From Ruminococcaceae bacterium UBA6434 (GTDB lineage: Bacteria > Bacillota > Clostridia > Oscillospirales > Acutalibacteraceae), in assembly GCA_002437245.1 (NCBI GenBank), contig DJOQ01000022.1:1-64000 (forward strand): a DNA stretch of 64,000 nucleotides, written 5' to 3'. A model generated the notes under the pieces. It was not told the origin of the DNA and did no database searches. It saw nothing but the letters and a program-made list of their open reading frames with translations. The position numbers and the translations under genes are program-made. Positions 9,316 through 18,139 of the stretch are shown piece by piece (positions within the stretch are counted from its first letter, which is position 1; every line of letters starts with the position of its first letter).

Positions 9316-9343
9316 ATTATAACACGTTCAAGGTTTAATTCAA
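9316..9343 (-). promoter_or_regulatory. iol operon promoter
   Basis: On the minus strand, -35 TTGAAT (9338-9343) and -10 TATAAT (9316-9321) are separated by 16 bases, about 45 bases before iolJ. This is the only good promoter ahead of the seven-gene operon. No clear repressor site was identified. Confidence 0.7.
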
Positions 9344-9392
9344 TGTTTGGTCGGATAAAAAAAGGCCTGCAAAATCTGTGTAAAATAACGAG

Positions 9393-9427
9393 AAAAAGCG
9401 TCCTTTGCAAAAAGCAAAGAACGCTTT
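9393..9427 (-). terminator. Intrinsic terminator after the antiporter gene
   Basis: Stem arms 9395-9408 and 9414-9427 (AAAGCGTCCTTTGC against GCAAAGAACGCTTT, one mismatch) are followed on the minus strand by a T run. It separates the antiporter transcript from the iol promoter downstream. Confidence 0.8.
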
Positions 9428-9458
9428 GTATACTATATGTATATAATTTTAATTATGC

Positions 9459-10655
9459 TCAGGCTTTTTTCTTCTTTTTGTCGGGCAAAACTATTTCGCC
9501 GGCTTTAACAAGCGAGAATTTGGCAACGCCGGGACCTATGATTGAGTAGATAAATGTTGAGCAGAGTATTACCGTGCGAAGCTGCGGAGCGTAGTCGGGA
9601 ACCATGGTAGAGGCGACGGCTATAAGTCCGAGCGCAACGCCTGCCTGCGGCATAAGCGTGGGGCCCAGCCATTTGCATACTTTTTCGGGCTGATGCGTGA
9701 TTTTGCCGCTTACATACGAGCCTAGCATTTTGCCTATAACTCTTACCACCACATAGATTACTCCGATAAAGCCTATGGATTTGAGCGCCGATACGTCGAA
9801 TCCCGCACCCGAAATTACAAAGAACATCATATATATAGGCGGAGTAAATCCCTCCGAAACTTTTACAACATCGTCGGAATCATGGATTATGTTGGTGAGA
9901 ACAGCGCCGAGGCACATACATGCGAGCAGGCTCGAACCGTTGAGCAGAGTGGCGAGATAATATGTGAGCGCCACCATGCCGAGTATAACGCAGATTCGGT
10001 TGGAATGTTTTTTAAACCACTTCAAAAGCAGTTTCATTACAAGAGCCAAAACAAAGCCGATAACCGCCGAAATCAACACCTGATAAAACGGGTCGAGTAT
10101 TGAGAGTACAAGGCTCTTGTCGCCTTTTCCGTTCATGGCGGTGACTATAGTGCTCGCAAAGCCGAAGCCTATAAGCGCTACGGCGTCGTCAAGTGCGACA
10201 ACGCTTAAAAGGAGCGACGTCAAAGGTCCCTTAGCCTTGTATTGATTTATTACCATTATAGTTTGAGCAGGGGCGGTTGCCGCGGCAATTGCACCGAGCA
10301 GTATAGAGAGCTTTATGTCAACTTTGCATACTATAAGCGTTACAGTAAGCAGTATTACGGCGCCCATCGCTTCAAAAATGGCGACGATTATGGGTGCGCT
10401 GCCCACCTTTTTAAAATAGTCAAGGCTGAAATCGCAGCCGACGGAAAATGCTATAAACGAGAGTGCAATATCAGATATAACAGCGAATTCGTTTATCATA
10501 CTCTCGTCCACAATGTTAAACAGCGACGGACCGAAAACAAGCCCGGCTATAAGATACCCGGTTACGTTTGGGAGCTTTATGAATTTACACAGTCTGCCGA
10601 AGATAAGACCCGACAGCATCATCAGCGCTACTGTGGCAAGGGTCTTAATCTCCAT
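9459..10655 (-). CDS. Kef-type cation/proton antiporter (CPA2)
   Basis: A 398-residue very hydrophobic protein with about 12 predicted membrane segments, of the Na+/H+ exchanger (Kef/NapA) fold. It shows the family N-terminus GRLCKFIKLPNVTGYLIAGLVFGP, an AFSVGCDF segment in the cation site region, and VVALDDAVALIGFG, comparable to the DD motif of related antiporters. No C-terminal RCK/TrkA-N domain is present, so it is shorter than KefB/C. It begins inside the end of the upstream PII-like gene (11-base overlap), indicating translational coupling; the PII-like proteins are plausible cytosolic regulators in place of RCK domains. The ion (Na+ or K+) cannot be told. Confidence 0.85.
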   Translation of the reverse strand: MEIKTLATVALMMLSGLIFGRLCKFIKLPNVTGYLIAGLVFGPSLFNIVDESMINEFAVISDIALSFIAFSVGCDFSLDYFKKVGSAPIIVAIFEAMGAVILLTVTLIVCKVDIKLSILLGAIAAATAPAQTIMVINQYKAKGPLTSLLLSVVALDDAVALIGFGFASTIVTAMNGKGDKSLVLSILDPFYQVLISAVIGFVLALVMKLLLKWFKKHSNRICVILGMVALTYYLATLLNGSSLLACMCLGAVLTNIIHDSDDVVKVSEGFTPPIYMMFFVISGAGFDVSALKSIGFIGVIYVVVRVIGKMLGSYVSGKITHQPEKVCKWLGPTLMPQAGVALGLIAVASTMVPDYAPQLRTVILCSTFIYSIIGPGVAKFSLVKAGEIVLPDKKKKKA

Positions 10656-10998
10656 CCTTATACAATCCTTTCACATAACTGATGGGTACGGTGAAAACCA
10701 CTCCCGAGTCGGGCTTTGAGAGGTCGCCTATGACGTCCTCTATGGCTTTTACGGCATTGTCAACATGGTCGTCTTTTACCGCGGCGATTATAAGGTTGCT
10801 GTTTTCGCGTTCCGGCTTTAAAAATGCCCTCATAGCGCCGAAAAACGGAACCTCGCCCTCGTCGCTGTGAGACGCCAGAAGATGAACCATTCCCTTGCTG
10901 TCAAGTATTGTGGCGCCGTGTATGTCGTGATCCGCAAAGCTTGTCAGCACATCGTCAAGCATTTCGGAGCGGTTCAGTACAAAAAATAAAAGCTGCAT
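10645..10998 (-). CDS. PII-like signalling protein (copy 2)
   Basis: A 117-residue protein with the pattern of PII/GlnB-fold proteins: an N-terminal beta strand (MQLLFFVLNRSE), a helix, a glycine-containing turn (HGATILDSKG), and a C-terminal GDLSKPDSGVVFTVPI strand region. The canonical GlnB T-loop uridylylation segment is not evident, so it is a PII-like rather than a true nitrogen PII protein. Strong GGAGG precedes the ATG. It is a paralogue of the next gene, sharing the LSKP(D/N)(S/T)GV(V/M)F motif, and overlaps the antiporter. Fold assignment is by pattern recognition; the ligand is unknown. Confidence 0.7.
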   Translation of the reverse strand: MQLLFFVLNRSEMLDDVLTSFADHDIHGATILDSKGMVHLLASHSDEGEVPFFGAMRAFLKPERENSNLIIAAVKDDHVDNAVKAIEDVIGDLSKPDSGVVFTVPISYVKGLYKDGD

Positions 10999-11013
10999 AA
11001 ATTTTCCTCCGTA

Positions 11014-11355
11014 TTATTTTAATCCCTCGTGAGACAGCAGCGGCAGGCAAAACATAACGCCTGTATTGGGCTTTGAGAGACCGCCGGTTACTTCGTTTGC
11101 AATCTGCTTTGCGACCGCTACCTCCTCGTCCTTCATAGCGCAGAGAAGGAGCTTGTTCTTTGCGGCGCTTTCGGGGTTCAAATATTCGCGCAAAGAGCCG
11201 AAGACAGGCGGCGGATCCGAGGATACGCGACCTATTGCCTGAAGAGCGCCCTCACATTCTATAAGCGAACCGCCCTTGATACCCGCCTCCATCATTTTTA
11301 CGAGAATGGAATTCATGTGGTCGTTGTCGTGGATAATCATTATTACGAGCTGCAT
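11014..11355 (-). CDS. PII-like signalling protein (copy 1)
   Basis: A 113-residue protein, first gene of the three-gene antiporter operon, preceded by GGGAGG. Layout matches its neighbour: MQLVIMIIHDND strand, helix, GGSLIECEG turn, SLREYLNPE segment in the middle and GGLSKPNTGVMFCLPL near the end. Two diverged PII-like copies in a row could form hetero-oligomers. Its position before a cation antiporter suggests control of transport by a small ligand, which is inference from context. Confidence 0.7.
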   Translation of the reverse strand: MQLVIMIIHDNDHMNSILVKMMEAGIKGGSLIECEGALQAIGRVSSDPPPVFGSLREYLNPESAAKNKLLLCAMKDEEVAVAKQIANEVTGGLSKPNTGVMFCLPLLSHEGLK

Positions 11356-11384
11356 AGTATTCCTCCCTTTTAATTTTCGATATT

Positions 11385-11413
11385 ATTTTACACCTTTATA
11401 TGATATAATGCAA
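11385..11413 (-). promoter_or_regulatory. Promoter of PII-like/antiporter operon
   Basis: Minus-strand -35 TTGCAT (11408-11413) and -10 TAAAAT (11385-11390) with a 17-base spacer, about 30 bases before the ATG at 11355. Its -35 overlaps the -10 of the divergent promoter at 11404-11409. Confidence 0.6.
11401..11409 (+). promoter_or_regulatory. Extended -10 promoter of the pseudouridine synthase gene
   Basis: TGATATAAT matches the extended -10 consensus TGnTATAAT. No good -35 is needed or seen. It overlaps the divergent promoter, so the two genes probably compete for polymerase. Confidence 0.5.
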
Positions 11414-11442
11414 TAAAACAGAATTTTAACGATGGTGGAATT

Positions 11443-12309
11443 ATGGGTCGCAAAATCGAATTTTTTATTGACAATGACAACGGCAATGTCAAAATAAAAG
11501 ATTATTTAAAGCACAAGGGCGTGTCTCACAGAATGCTCTGCGTTTTAAAGCGCACCGAAAACGGCATACTGAAAAACGGCGTCAACGCAAAAAGTATAGA
11601 CATTTTAAATTCGGGAGATACGCTGACTTTAAATTTGCCGTCCGACGAGGGCACCGCTTCCGCTGCTCCTGCGGATATACCGCTCGACATAATTTATGAG
11701 GACGACGATATACTCGTAATAAACAAAAAGCCCGATATTGCCATGCACGAATCGCACAATCACCGTTGCGACGCGCTGTCAAACGCGGTGGCATTCCATC
11801 TTATGAAAGAGGGTAAGGAGTGCATATTTCGCTCTGTCGGCAGACTTGACAAGGGAACGTCGGGCATAGTGGTGTGCGCTCTCAATAAGTTTTCGGCGGC
11901 AAAGCTGAGCGGTAAAATATATAAGGAGTATTTAGCGGTTGCCGGCGGCGAATTTTACAAAGAGGGCGTTATAGATAAGCCTATTATAAGGCCGGACCCC
12001 ATGAAGACGTTGCGCGACGTCGGCGAGGGCGGCGAAAGAGCCGTTACACATTGGAAGTCGTTAAAGGTAAAGGACGGCTGTACGCTTTTGAGAATACATC
12101 TCGAAACCGGCAGAACACATCAGATACGCGTTCATTTTAAAAGCCTCGGCGCGCCGCTTGTCGGCGACGATATGTACGGCAGTACCGATAAAAGGCTCAG
12201 CCATCAGGCACTGCATTGCTGCTTTGTCCGCTTTTCCCACCCGGTTACCGAGAAAATTATGGAATTTACCGCACCCATGCCTGACGATATGAAAAAACTT
12301 ACGGAATAG
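11443..12309 (+). CDS. RluA-family pseudouridine synthase
   Basis: A 288-residue protein with an N-terminal S4-like RNA-binding region (VSHRMLCVLKRTENGILKNGVNAKS...GDTL) and a catalytic domain. The catalytic Asp is in GRLDKGTSGIVV (family HRLDK.TSG), followed by KEYLAV and the GRTHQIRVH motif. It isomerises uridine to pseudouridine in rRNA or tRNA; which position cannot be told among RluC/RluD-type relatives. A terminator follows immediately. Confidence 0.9.
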   Translation: MGRKIEFFIDNDNGNVKIKDYLKHKGVSHRMLCVLKRTENGILKNGVNAKSIDILNSGDTLTLNLPSDEGTASAAPADIPLDIIYEDDDILVINKKPDIAMHESHNHRCDALSNAVAFHLMKEGKECIFRSVGRLDKGTSGIVVCALNKFSAAKLSGKIYKEYLAVAGGEFYKEGVIDKPIIRPDPMKTLRDVGEGGERAVTHWKSLKVKDGCTLLRIHLETGRTHQIRVHFKSLGAPLVGDDMYGSTDKRLSHQALHCCFVRFSHPVTEKIMEFTAPMPDDMKKLTE

Positions 12310-12316
12310 AGAGGAA

Positions 12317-12354
12317 AGAGCCGGATATACAATTGCAGTATATCCGACTCTTTT
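12317..12354. terminator. Bidirectional intrinsic terminator
   Basis: A 14-bp stem with one mismatch (12317-12330 with 12338-12351) and a T run on the plus strand, between the converging pseudouridine synthase and GH3 genes. Confidence 0.8.
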
Positions 12355-12358
12355 ATAT

Positions 12359-14797
12359 TCAATTGAGTTTCTTATCGGTTGAGAGGATGAAACGGAGAAC
12401 GTTGTTTGCCGTTCTCTGCAGCTCTCCTAAGGTTATGCCGTCCTTTTGTCCGTATGTTTCGAGCAGCGAGCCGTCGTTTCCGCCGCTCTTGCTGACCGCG
12501 GTTTTAAATCCGGGCATAAGCACGTCAACCTGTGCTCTGACGCGGTATGCGTTGTCTCTCAGCTGCGGAAATTCGGGTGACGGAGCATAGCGCATCCACC
12601 AGTCTGTCATAACCATACCGCCGAAGTGCCATTCGTCACGCAAAACGGTGGTGCAAAGCTCGTAGTTGTAGTGGCTCCATACGCCGTTTATCTTGTTGTA
12701 GCTCGTCATAATACAGTGCGGAGACGACTCCTTAACGCATATTTCAAAGCCCTTGAGATAGATTTCACGAAGCGCTCTTTCCGACACTATGTCGTCGGTA
12801 TGATTGCGGTTGTATTCCTGATTGTTGCCGGCAAAGTGCTTTGGGCACGCCGAAACGCCGTTCTTTTGAATTCCGCGTACCGTGGCGGCTGCGGTTTTAC
12901 CCGTCAAATAAGGGTCCTCCGAATAGTATTCGAAGTTTCTGCCGCACAACACGTTCCTATGTATATTCATACCGGGCGCTAACAGTACGTCGCTGCCCTT
13001 TTTTATCATCTCTTTGCCCATTTCCGTGAATAATTCCTCGGTGAGCTTTTCGTCCCATGAACACGCTATCGCCGTACCGCAGGGCATCAGCGAGCACGCG
13101 GAAAGCAGTCTTATTCCGGAGGGACCGTCCGTGGTAATTATAGGAGGTATGCCCTTTGCCCTGAGCGATTCCAGAACTCCGCCGAGAGCGCCGGCGTTAC
13201 CCTTTGCGCCGAGAGAGCTGTTCATAGGACCCTCGCCGCGTGAGATTGCCTCAAGCTCTTCGAGTGAGAACTGTGCCGTAAAGTCTTGCAGCTTTACCTT
13301 ACCGGATTTTACATCGGAGAGCTTATATCCTTTGTCGCCGCTGATTTCTTTTCCATCGGGCAGAGAAGAGAGTATGCGGTCTTTTAAGTCTACGGTGCGG
13401 ACAGGCACTTTTTCCTTTGACAGAGCGATTTTGTCGCCGTCGGAAACGGCTGCAAAGCGTTCAAACGCGCGGTTTTCGCTGACTGCCATAACTTCGGATA
13501 GCTCGGCGGTTACAACCGTGCTTTCAAGTGTAAAGGAGTAAGCCTTTTCGCATTTTCTTACACTGTTGCCGACATAAATATCGTAAACGCCGCTCTCAAG
13601 TATGTACCGGCTTTTGTATCCCGCCTTTCCCGAGTCGTCATATGACGCAAAGCTTTCGTCCGAAATTACCGTTTCAAATGTTTCGCTTTCACCCGCAGAT
13701 AAAAGCTCGGTCTTATGAAATGCAACGAGCGATTTTTTTGCCTTTCCGAGCTTGCCGTTCGGAGCGGAAACGTAAAATTGCACCGTCTCTTTTCCGGGGA
13801 GCTTGCCCGTATTTGTAACCTTCACCGTGAAGGTTGTTTTTTTGTCGGCTCTGTCGGCGCTTTCTACCTCTGTCTTAAAGGTTGTGTACGAGAGACCGAA
13901 GCCGAATTCATACAGCACCTTTTCGGGGGCGAAGGTCTCAAAATAGCGGTAGCCTACAAAAATGTCCTCAACATAATTGTTATACTCCTTTGCGCCGAAG
14001 TTGCCGCTGCTCGGATAGTCCTCATATCGTTTTGCAATGGTATCGCTGAGCTTTCCGCTCGGCGTGACTTCGCCCGAGAGTATATCCGAAAGCGCGTTTC
14101 CGCTCTCCATACCGCCCTGCCAAACTATCAGTATCGAGCCTATCTTATCTTTATATGACTCTATCTCTTCAAAGTCTATAAGACTTCCTATGTTCAGTAT
14201 GAGAATTACATCGTCAAAGTGAGCCGTGACAAGGTCAAGCATTTCTTTTTCCCTGTCCGTGAGGTAATAGCTGCCCTTTTTAAGGACGTTTTCGCGGTCC
14301 TCGCCGGCACTTCTGCCTATAAATACCACGGCCTTGTTGCTCTTATCGGCTGCTCTTTTTACAACGTCGCGTTTAAGCGGCATCTCCGGGTAAAAACGCG
14401 GCCAATGCCCCCAAAATCCCGGGTCGGGTATATTTTTGCTCTTGCGGCACCATTCGCCGTATATGCTTTTGAGTTCTTCGTTTATATGTATTTTACCGTT
14501 GTTTTCCATGCCGTCGGCAAAGCTCACCTTGTAGGGCGCGCACACATCTCCGCCGGAGCCGTTGCCTACAAAAAAGCTGTCGTTTTGTACTCTTCCGAAC
14601 ATCGCGACGTTGTCTTCGTCCTTTATGGGCAAAGCCCCGTTGTTTTTGAGCAATACGCAGCCGTCCGCCGCCATTCTGCGCAAAAGCGGAACTATTTCCT
14701 CGTTCGCTTTGCCGCCCTTTATTATGCTTTCGTTTTGTTGCTGTGCAAGCTCGCTGCCGCTGATTTTGCGAATCAGCTTATTTATAACCCTGCTCAC
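12359..14797 (-). CDS. Glycoside hydrolase family 3 beta-glucosidase, swapped domain order
   Basis: An 812-residue GH3 enzyme without signal peptide, so probably cytosolic, acting on imported beta-glucosides or related oligosaccharides. The domain order is reversed compared with most GH3: the alpha/beta sandwich domain comes first (VLLKNNGALPI, VFIGRSAGED, VIVWQGGMESGNALSDIL), then an Fn3-like domain, then the catalytic TIM barrel at the end (TTDGPSGIR, LLAPGMNIHRNVLCGRNFEYYSEDP split over two motifs, KHFAGNNQE, nucleophile Asp about residue 732 in VMTDWW). This layout is known from Ruminococcus albus and Butyrivibrio. The GTG at 14797 is chosen: AGGAGA lies 8 bases upstream, while a TTG at 14818 has none. 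Confidence 0.9.
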   Translation of the reverse strand: MSRVINKLIRKISGSELAQQQNESIIKGGKANEEIVPLLRRMAADGCVLLKNNGALPIKDEDNVAMFGRVQNDSFFVGNGSGGDVCAPYKVSFADGMENNGKIHINEELKSIYGEWCRKSKNIPDPGFWGHWPRFYPEMPLKRDVVKRAADKSNKAVVFIGRSAGEDRENVLKKGSYYLTDREKEMLDLVTAHFDDVILILNIGSLIDFEEIESYKDKIGSILIVWQGGMESGNALSDILSGEVTPSGKLSDTIAKRYEDYPSSGNFGAKEYNNYVEDIFVGYRYFETFAPEKVLYEFGFGLSYTTFKTEVESADRADKKTTFTVKVTNTGKLPGKETVQFYVSAPNGKLGKAKKSLVAFHKTELLSAGESETFETVISDESFASYDDSGKAGYKSRYILESGVYDIYVGNSVRKCEKAYSFTLESTVVTAELSEVMAVSENRAFERFAAVSDGDKIALSKEKVPVRTVDLKDRILSSLPDGKEISGDKGYKLSDVKSGKVKLQDFTAQFSLEELEAISRGEGPMNSSLGAKGNAGALGGVLESLRAKGIPPIITTDGPSGIRLLSACSLMPCGTAIACSWDEKLTEELFTEMGKEMIKKGSDVLLAPGMNIHRNVLCGRNFEYYSEDPYLTGKTAAATVRGIQKNGVSACPKHFAGNNQEYNRNHTDDIVSERALREIYLKGFEICVKESSPHCIMTSYNKINGVWSHYNYELCTTVLRDEWHFGGMVMTDWWMRYAPSPEFPQLRDNAYRVRAQVDVLMPGFKTAVSKSGGNDGSLLETYGQKDGITLGELQRTANNVLRFILSTDKKLN

Positions 14798-14827
14798 TTT
14801 TCCGTCTCCTTTATACAATCTTTTTTT

Positions 14828-14856
14828 ATAATATCATATACTTTTTGTTTTGTCAT
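14828..14856 (-). promoter_or_regulatory. GH3 gene promoter
   Basis: Minus-strand -35 ATGACA (14851-14856) and -10 TATTAT (14828-14833), 17-base spacer, 30 bases before the GTG start. Confidence 0.55.
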
Positions 14857-14968
14857 TACGAAGATAAAAATTTGAGTTTCCGAGGCAAATGTGTTACTAT
14901 AATATTCTGATATTCGGTTGCCGCATGTGTCTTGCGATGTGTGGGGCAACGCAAATTCGGAGGTAAAA

Positions 14969-16078
14969 ATGCCACAGGTAAGCGTTCTTTTAAAGCCGGC
15001 TTCTTCGGCGTGCAATATGAACTGTAAATACTGCTTTTATAAAGATGAGGCAAATTGCCGAAATACGGCTTTTTGCGGTATGATGTCGCTCTCCGACGCG
15101 GGGGAAATCATAAAAAGCGCCGCGGAATACGCAAGCGGCAGCTGTACGTTTTTGTTTCAGGGCGGCGAGCCTACGCTTGCAGGGCTCGATTTTTATAAGG
15201 GCTTTGCGGAACTTGAAAAGAAATACGCAAAAAAAGGACTTAAATTTTATCACAGCATACAGACAAACGGGCTTTTGATAGACGACGATTGGGCGGAATT
15301 TTTCAAGAAGAACGATTATCTTGTGGGTTTGTCGCTGGACGGACCCGCGCAGCTTAACGACCTTAACCGCGTTGATGTAAACGGCAGAGGCACCTTTAAC
15401 CGCGTTATAAAAGCCGCCGACATTTTGGACCGTCACAAAGCGGCGTACAATGTGCTTTCCGTCGTCACGGGGAAAAACGCGCGCTCCGCCGAGAAGATAT
15501 ATAATTTTTTAAAAAAGCAGGGCTTCAGATTTTTACAGTTTATACCGTGTCTTGAGCCTTTTTCGTCCGAACGCGGCGAGAGCGCTTACAGCCTGTCACC
15601 CAAGGACTATGCCGATTTTCTCGTGAAGATATTTAACCTTTGGCTCTCCGACCTTTTAAAGGGGAATTACATAAGCATACGCCATATAGACAATCAATTG
15701 TCCGTAATGCTCGGAAAACCTCCCGAAATGTGCAGCGCTTTCGGCTGCTGTAACATTCAGTATGTGGTCGAGGGCGACAAGAGCGTTTATCCGTGTGACT
15801 TTTATGTGCTCGACGGATACAAGATAGGCGAAATAGGCAAAAATACGTTTGAGGAAATGCGAAACATCGAAACCGCGGTTAAATTTATAAAGGATTCGCA
15901 AAATGTTCCCGATGAGTGCAAGGCGTGTCCGTTTTATTGTGTTTGCCGCAACGGCTGTCGCCGCGACAGAGTTTCCGAAAACGGCATTATAGGCAAAAAT
16001 TACTACTGCGATTCTTATAAGTATTATTATGCGAAGTGCAACGCCGGATTTATAAAGGCGCTGTCATTTTTAGGATAG
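14969..16078 (+). CDS. Radical SAM/SPASM maturase, anaerobic sulfatase-maturase type
   Basis: A 369-residue radical SAM enzyme. The SAM cluster motif is CNMNCKYCFY, followed by LFQGGEPTL and SLDGP. The C-terminal SPASM/twitch region has several cysteines, including CSAFGCC, YPCDFY and CKACPFYCVCRNGCRRDR, for auxiliary Fe-S clusters. This matches anSME-like enzymes that oxidise a Ser or Cys of sulfatases to formylglycine, but no sulfatase is in the window, so a peptide-maturing role is possible. The ATG at 14969 is backed by GGAGG; the longer frame from 14918 is not. Followed 18 bp later by hflX. Confidence 0.87.
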   Translation: MPQVSVLLKPASSACNMNCKYCFYKDEANCRNTAFCGMMSLSDAGEIIKSAAEYASGSCTFLFQGGEPTLAGLDFYKGFAELEKKYAKKGLKFYHSIQTNGLLIDDDWAEFFKKNDYLVGLSLDGPAQLNDLNRVDVNGRGTFNRVIKAADILDRHKAAYNVLSVVTGKNARSAEKIYNFLKKQGFRFLQFIPCLEPFSSERGESAYSLSPKDYADFLVKIFNLWLSDLLKGNYISIRHIDNQLSVMLGKPPEMCSAFGCCNIQYVVEGDKSVYPCDFYVLDGYKIGEIGKNTFEEMRNIETAVKFIKDSQNVPDECKACPFYCVCRNGCRRDRVSENGIIGKNYYCDSYKYYYAKCNAGFIKALSFLG

Positions 16079-16096
16079 ACCGACAGGTGCATTGTT

Positions 16097-17350
16097 ATGA
16101 ATTTTTACGAAAACAATCAAAATCCCGAAAGAGCGCTTTTGATAGGCGTTGATACGGGCGAATATGACGCCGAAATATCTATGGAGGAGCTGTCCCTTCT
16201 CGCCGAAACCGCAGGTGCCGAGATAATCGGAACGGTTATACAAAAGCTTGAGGCTGTTTCCCCGGCGACGTATATCGGCAGCGGCAGAATGGCTGAGGTG
16301 TCCTCGTTTTGCAAGAATAACGATATCGACATCATTATAGCTGACAGCGAGCTTACGCCGTCGCAGATAAATAACATCGAAACAAAAACGGGTGCGCGCA
16401 CGGTTGACAGAACAATGCTCATACTTGATATTTTTGCCGCGCGGGCAAGGTCAAGCGAGGGCAAATTGCAGGTGGAGCTGGCACAGCTTAAATATTCGCT
16501 TCCGTTTTTGTCGGGCAGGGGCAAAAGTATGTCTCGTCTCGGCGGCGGTATCGGAACAAGAGGACCGGGCGAGAGTAAGCTTGAAAGCGACAAACGCCAC
16601 ATAAGGCGCAGAATACATTCTCTCTCACAGGAGCTTGAAAAGGTCGAAAAGCGCCGCAATCTTATCCGCACAAGGCGCAAAAAGGACGGCATAATCACCG
16701 TTGCCATAGTCGGATATACAAATGCCGGAAAGTCAACTCTTATGAATACGCTTACAAGCGCGGGCGTGCTGTCGGAGGATAAGCTTTTTGCAACGCTTGA
16801 CCCCACGGCGAGACGGCTTACTCTGCCGTCAAAGCGCGAGGTCATGCTCGTTGACACGGTAGGGCTTGTAAGGCGGCTTCCGCATCAGCTTGTCGACGCT
16901 TTCAAATCAACTCTTGAAGAGGCGAAAAACGCCGACCTTATACTAAATGTCTGCGACGCGTCGAGCGATGAATGCGCCGAGCATCTGAGCGTCACATCAT
17001 CTGTCTTAAAGGAGCTCGGAGCGGATAATATCCCCGTCATATCCGTTATGAATAAGTGCGACAAGCTCCAAAACGCATATGATATGCCGGTAATCGGCAA
17101 AACGGTAATGATAAGCGCCGCAAAAAATGAGGGGATAGACAGGCTTCTTGAGCTGATTGATGAGTCGCTCCCGAAAACCAAGGCGCGCGCAAAGCTTTTG
17201 ATTCCGTTTGACGAGGGTCATATACTCGGCGAGATACGGAAACGCGGAATTGTCTATACCGAGAGCTACAGTGAGGACGGAACGCAGATTGACGCCCTTG
17301 TCGATATTGATTATCTCGAAAAAATCAAGCGTTATATCGTGTCAATGTAG
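16097..17350 (+). CDS. hflX: GTPase HflX
   Basis: A 417-residue GTPase that binds the 50S ribosome and splits stalled ribosomes under stress. The N-terminal HflX-specific domain carries IGSGRMAEV and LTPSQINNIE; the middle has GGIGTRGPGESKLE..RR; the GTPase motifs are GYTNAGKST (P-loop), LDPTARRL (switch I), DTVGLVRRLPHQL (switch II) and NKCD. Standard length. Likely co-transcribed with the radical SAM gene before it; a terminator follows. Confidence 0.95.
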   Translation: MNFYENNQNPERALLIGVDTGEYDAEISMEELSLLAETAGAEIIGTVIQKLEAVSPATYIGSGRMAEVSSFCKNNDIDIIIADSELTPSQINNIETKTGARTVDRTMLILDIFAARARSSEGKLQVELAQLKYSLPFLSGRGKSMSRLGGGIGTRGPGESKLESDKRHIRRRIHSLSQELEKVEKRRNLIRTRRKKDGIITVAIVGYTNAGKSTLMNTLTSAGVLSEDKLFATLDPTARRLTLPSKREVMLVDTVGLVRRLPHQLVDAFKSTLEEAKNADLILNVCDASSDECAEHLSVTSSVLKELGADNIPVISVMNKCDKLQNAYDMPVIGKTVMISAAKNEGIDRLLELIDESLPKTKARAKLLIPFDEGHILGEIRKRGIVYTESYSEDGTQIDALVDIDYLEKIKRYIVSM

Positions 17351-17372
17351 GAAAAACTGAATTTAAAAAAAT

Positions 17373-17412
17373 AAAGCAGTAAATCAGACTTTGCCCGATT
17401 TACCGCTTTTTT
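17373..17412. terminator. Bidirectional intrinsic terminator
   Basis: A 13-bp stem with one mismatch (17373-17385 with 17397-17409), followed by a T run, between converging hflX and the HAD gene. Confidence 0.8.
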
Positions 17413-17423
17413 GTTTTCCCGAA

Positions 17424-18038
17424 TTATTTAAATAATCCCGTTTTCGGCTCGCCCAACCACACTCCGTCGCTTTTTACAAGCTCAATGTGATCGCCGGAAA
17501 CCAGATATGCGTTTTTGGCAAGATCCATCATCGGCTTATCGCTCATGGAGTCGGTGTAAAAATTTTCTATAGGTGTGTCGCCGTAAACGTCCTTGTATGC
17601 TCTGATTTTATTTTCTTTGTAGCATACGCGCTCTATAACGCCGTTTTTGACGTCAACTATACTGCCGATGTAATTTTTTATGCCGATTCTCTTGCATATT
17701 TCTTCAAGGAGCAACTCGGGGCTTGCCGAAACTATTACATCGTCGGGCGCCTGGATTTTGGCATAGAAGCTTTTGATTTTTTTCTCGTGCTCGTCCCAAA
17801 ATTCGACTATGTCCTTGTGTATGTCCTTGATTTTTACGCAGTAGTCGGTGAGCATATCCCCGTATTGATCTATGACCTCGTCTGCTTTTATAACGCCTCT
17901 TTTGTAACGTATAAAAGCCTCACCGAAACGCGGAATGATTTTAGCTATCTCTTTGGGGTCTTTTTTGAGATAAAACATAAAAAGGTCAAATCCGCTCTCG
18001 CCGTCGTAGATGGTATTGTCAAAATCATATACGTTCAC
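17424..18038 (-). CDS. HAD-IB family phosphatase
   Basis: A 204-residue haloacid-dehalogenase-like hydrolase of the phosphoserine-phosphatase-like subgroup. Motif I is DFDNTIYDGE (nucleophile and acid Asp), motif II VSASPELLLEE, and motif III around NFYTDSMSDKPMMDLA. The helical cap after motif I fits subclass I. The substrate is not predictable. The start is GTG at 18038 preceded by GAGGGG. It stands as a single gene between terminators. Confidence 0.85.
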   Translation of the reverse strand: MNVYDFDNTIYDGESGFDLFMFYLKKDPKEIAKIIPRFGEAFIRYKRGVIKADEVIDQYGDMLTDYCVKIKDIHKDIVEFWDEHEKKIKSFYAKIQAPDDVIVSASPELLLEEICKRIGIKNYIGSIVDVKNGVIERVCYKENKIRAYKDVYGDTPIENFYTDSMSDKPMMDLAKNAYLVSGDHIELVKSDGVWLGEPKTGLFK

Positions 18039-18099
18039 AAAAATTCCCCTCTTTATACAATAAGTTGATAGAATTTTATCATTACATATTTAAAAAGTC

Positions 18100-18132
18100 A
18101 AGAAAGCCGAACCTGTACGGGTCGACTTTCTT
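18100..18132. terminator. Intrinsic terminator after the Cys-rich gene
   Basis: Stem AAGAAAGCCGA (18100-18110) with TCGACTTTCTT (18122-18132), one mismatch; a T-rich run follows on the minus strand. Confidence 0.7.
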
Positions 18133-18139
18133 ATTTTGC

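Noticed and set aside
16117..16857. A 246-residue minus-strand frame inside hflX
   Set aside because: Antisense shadow of a firmly identified gene; Ser-rich composition, no family.
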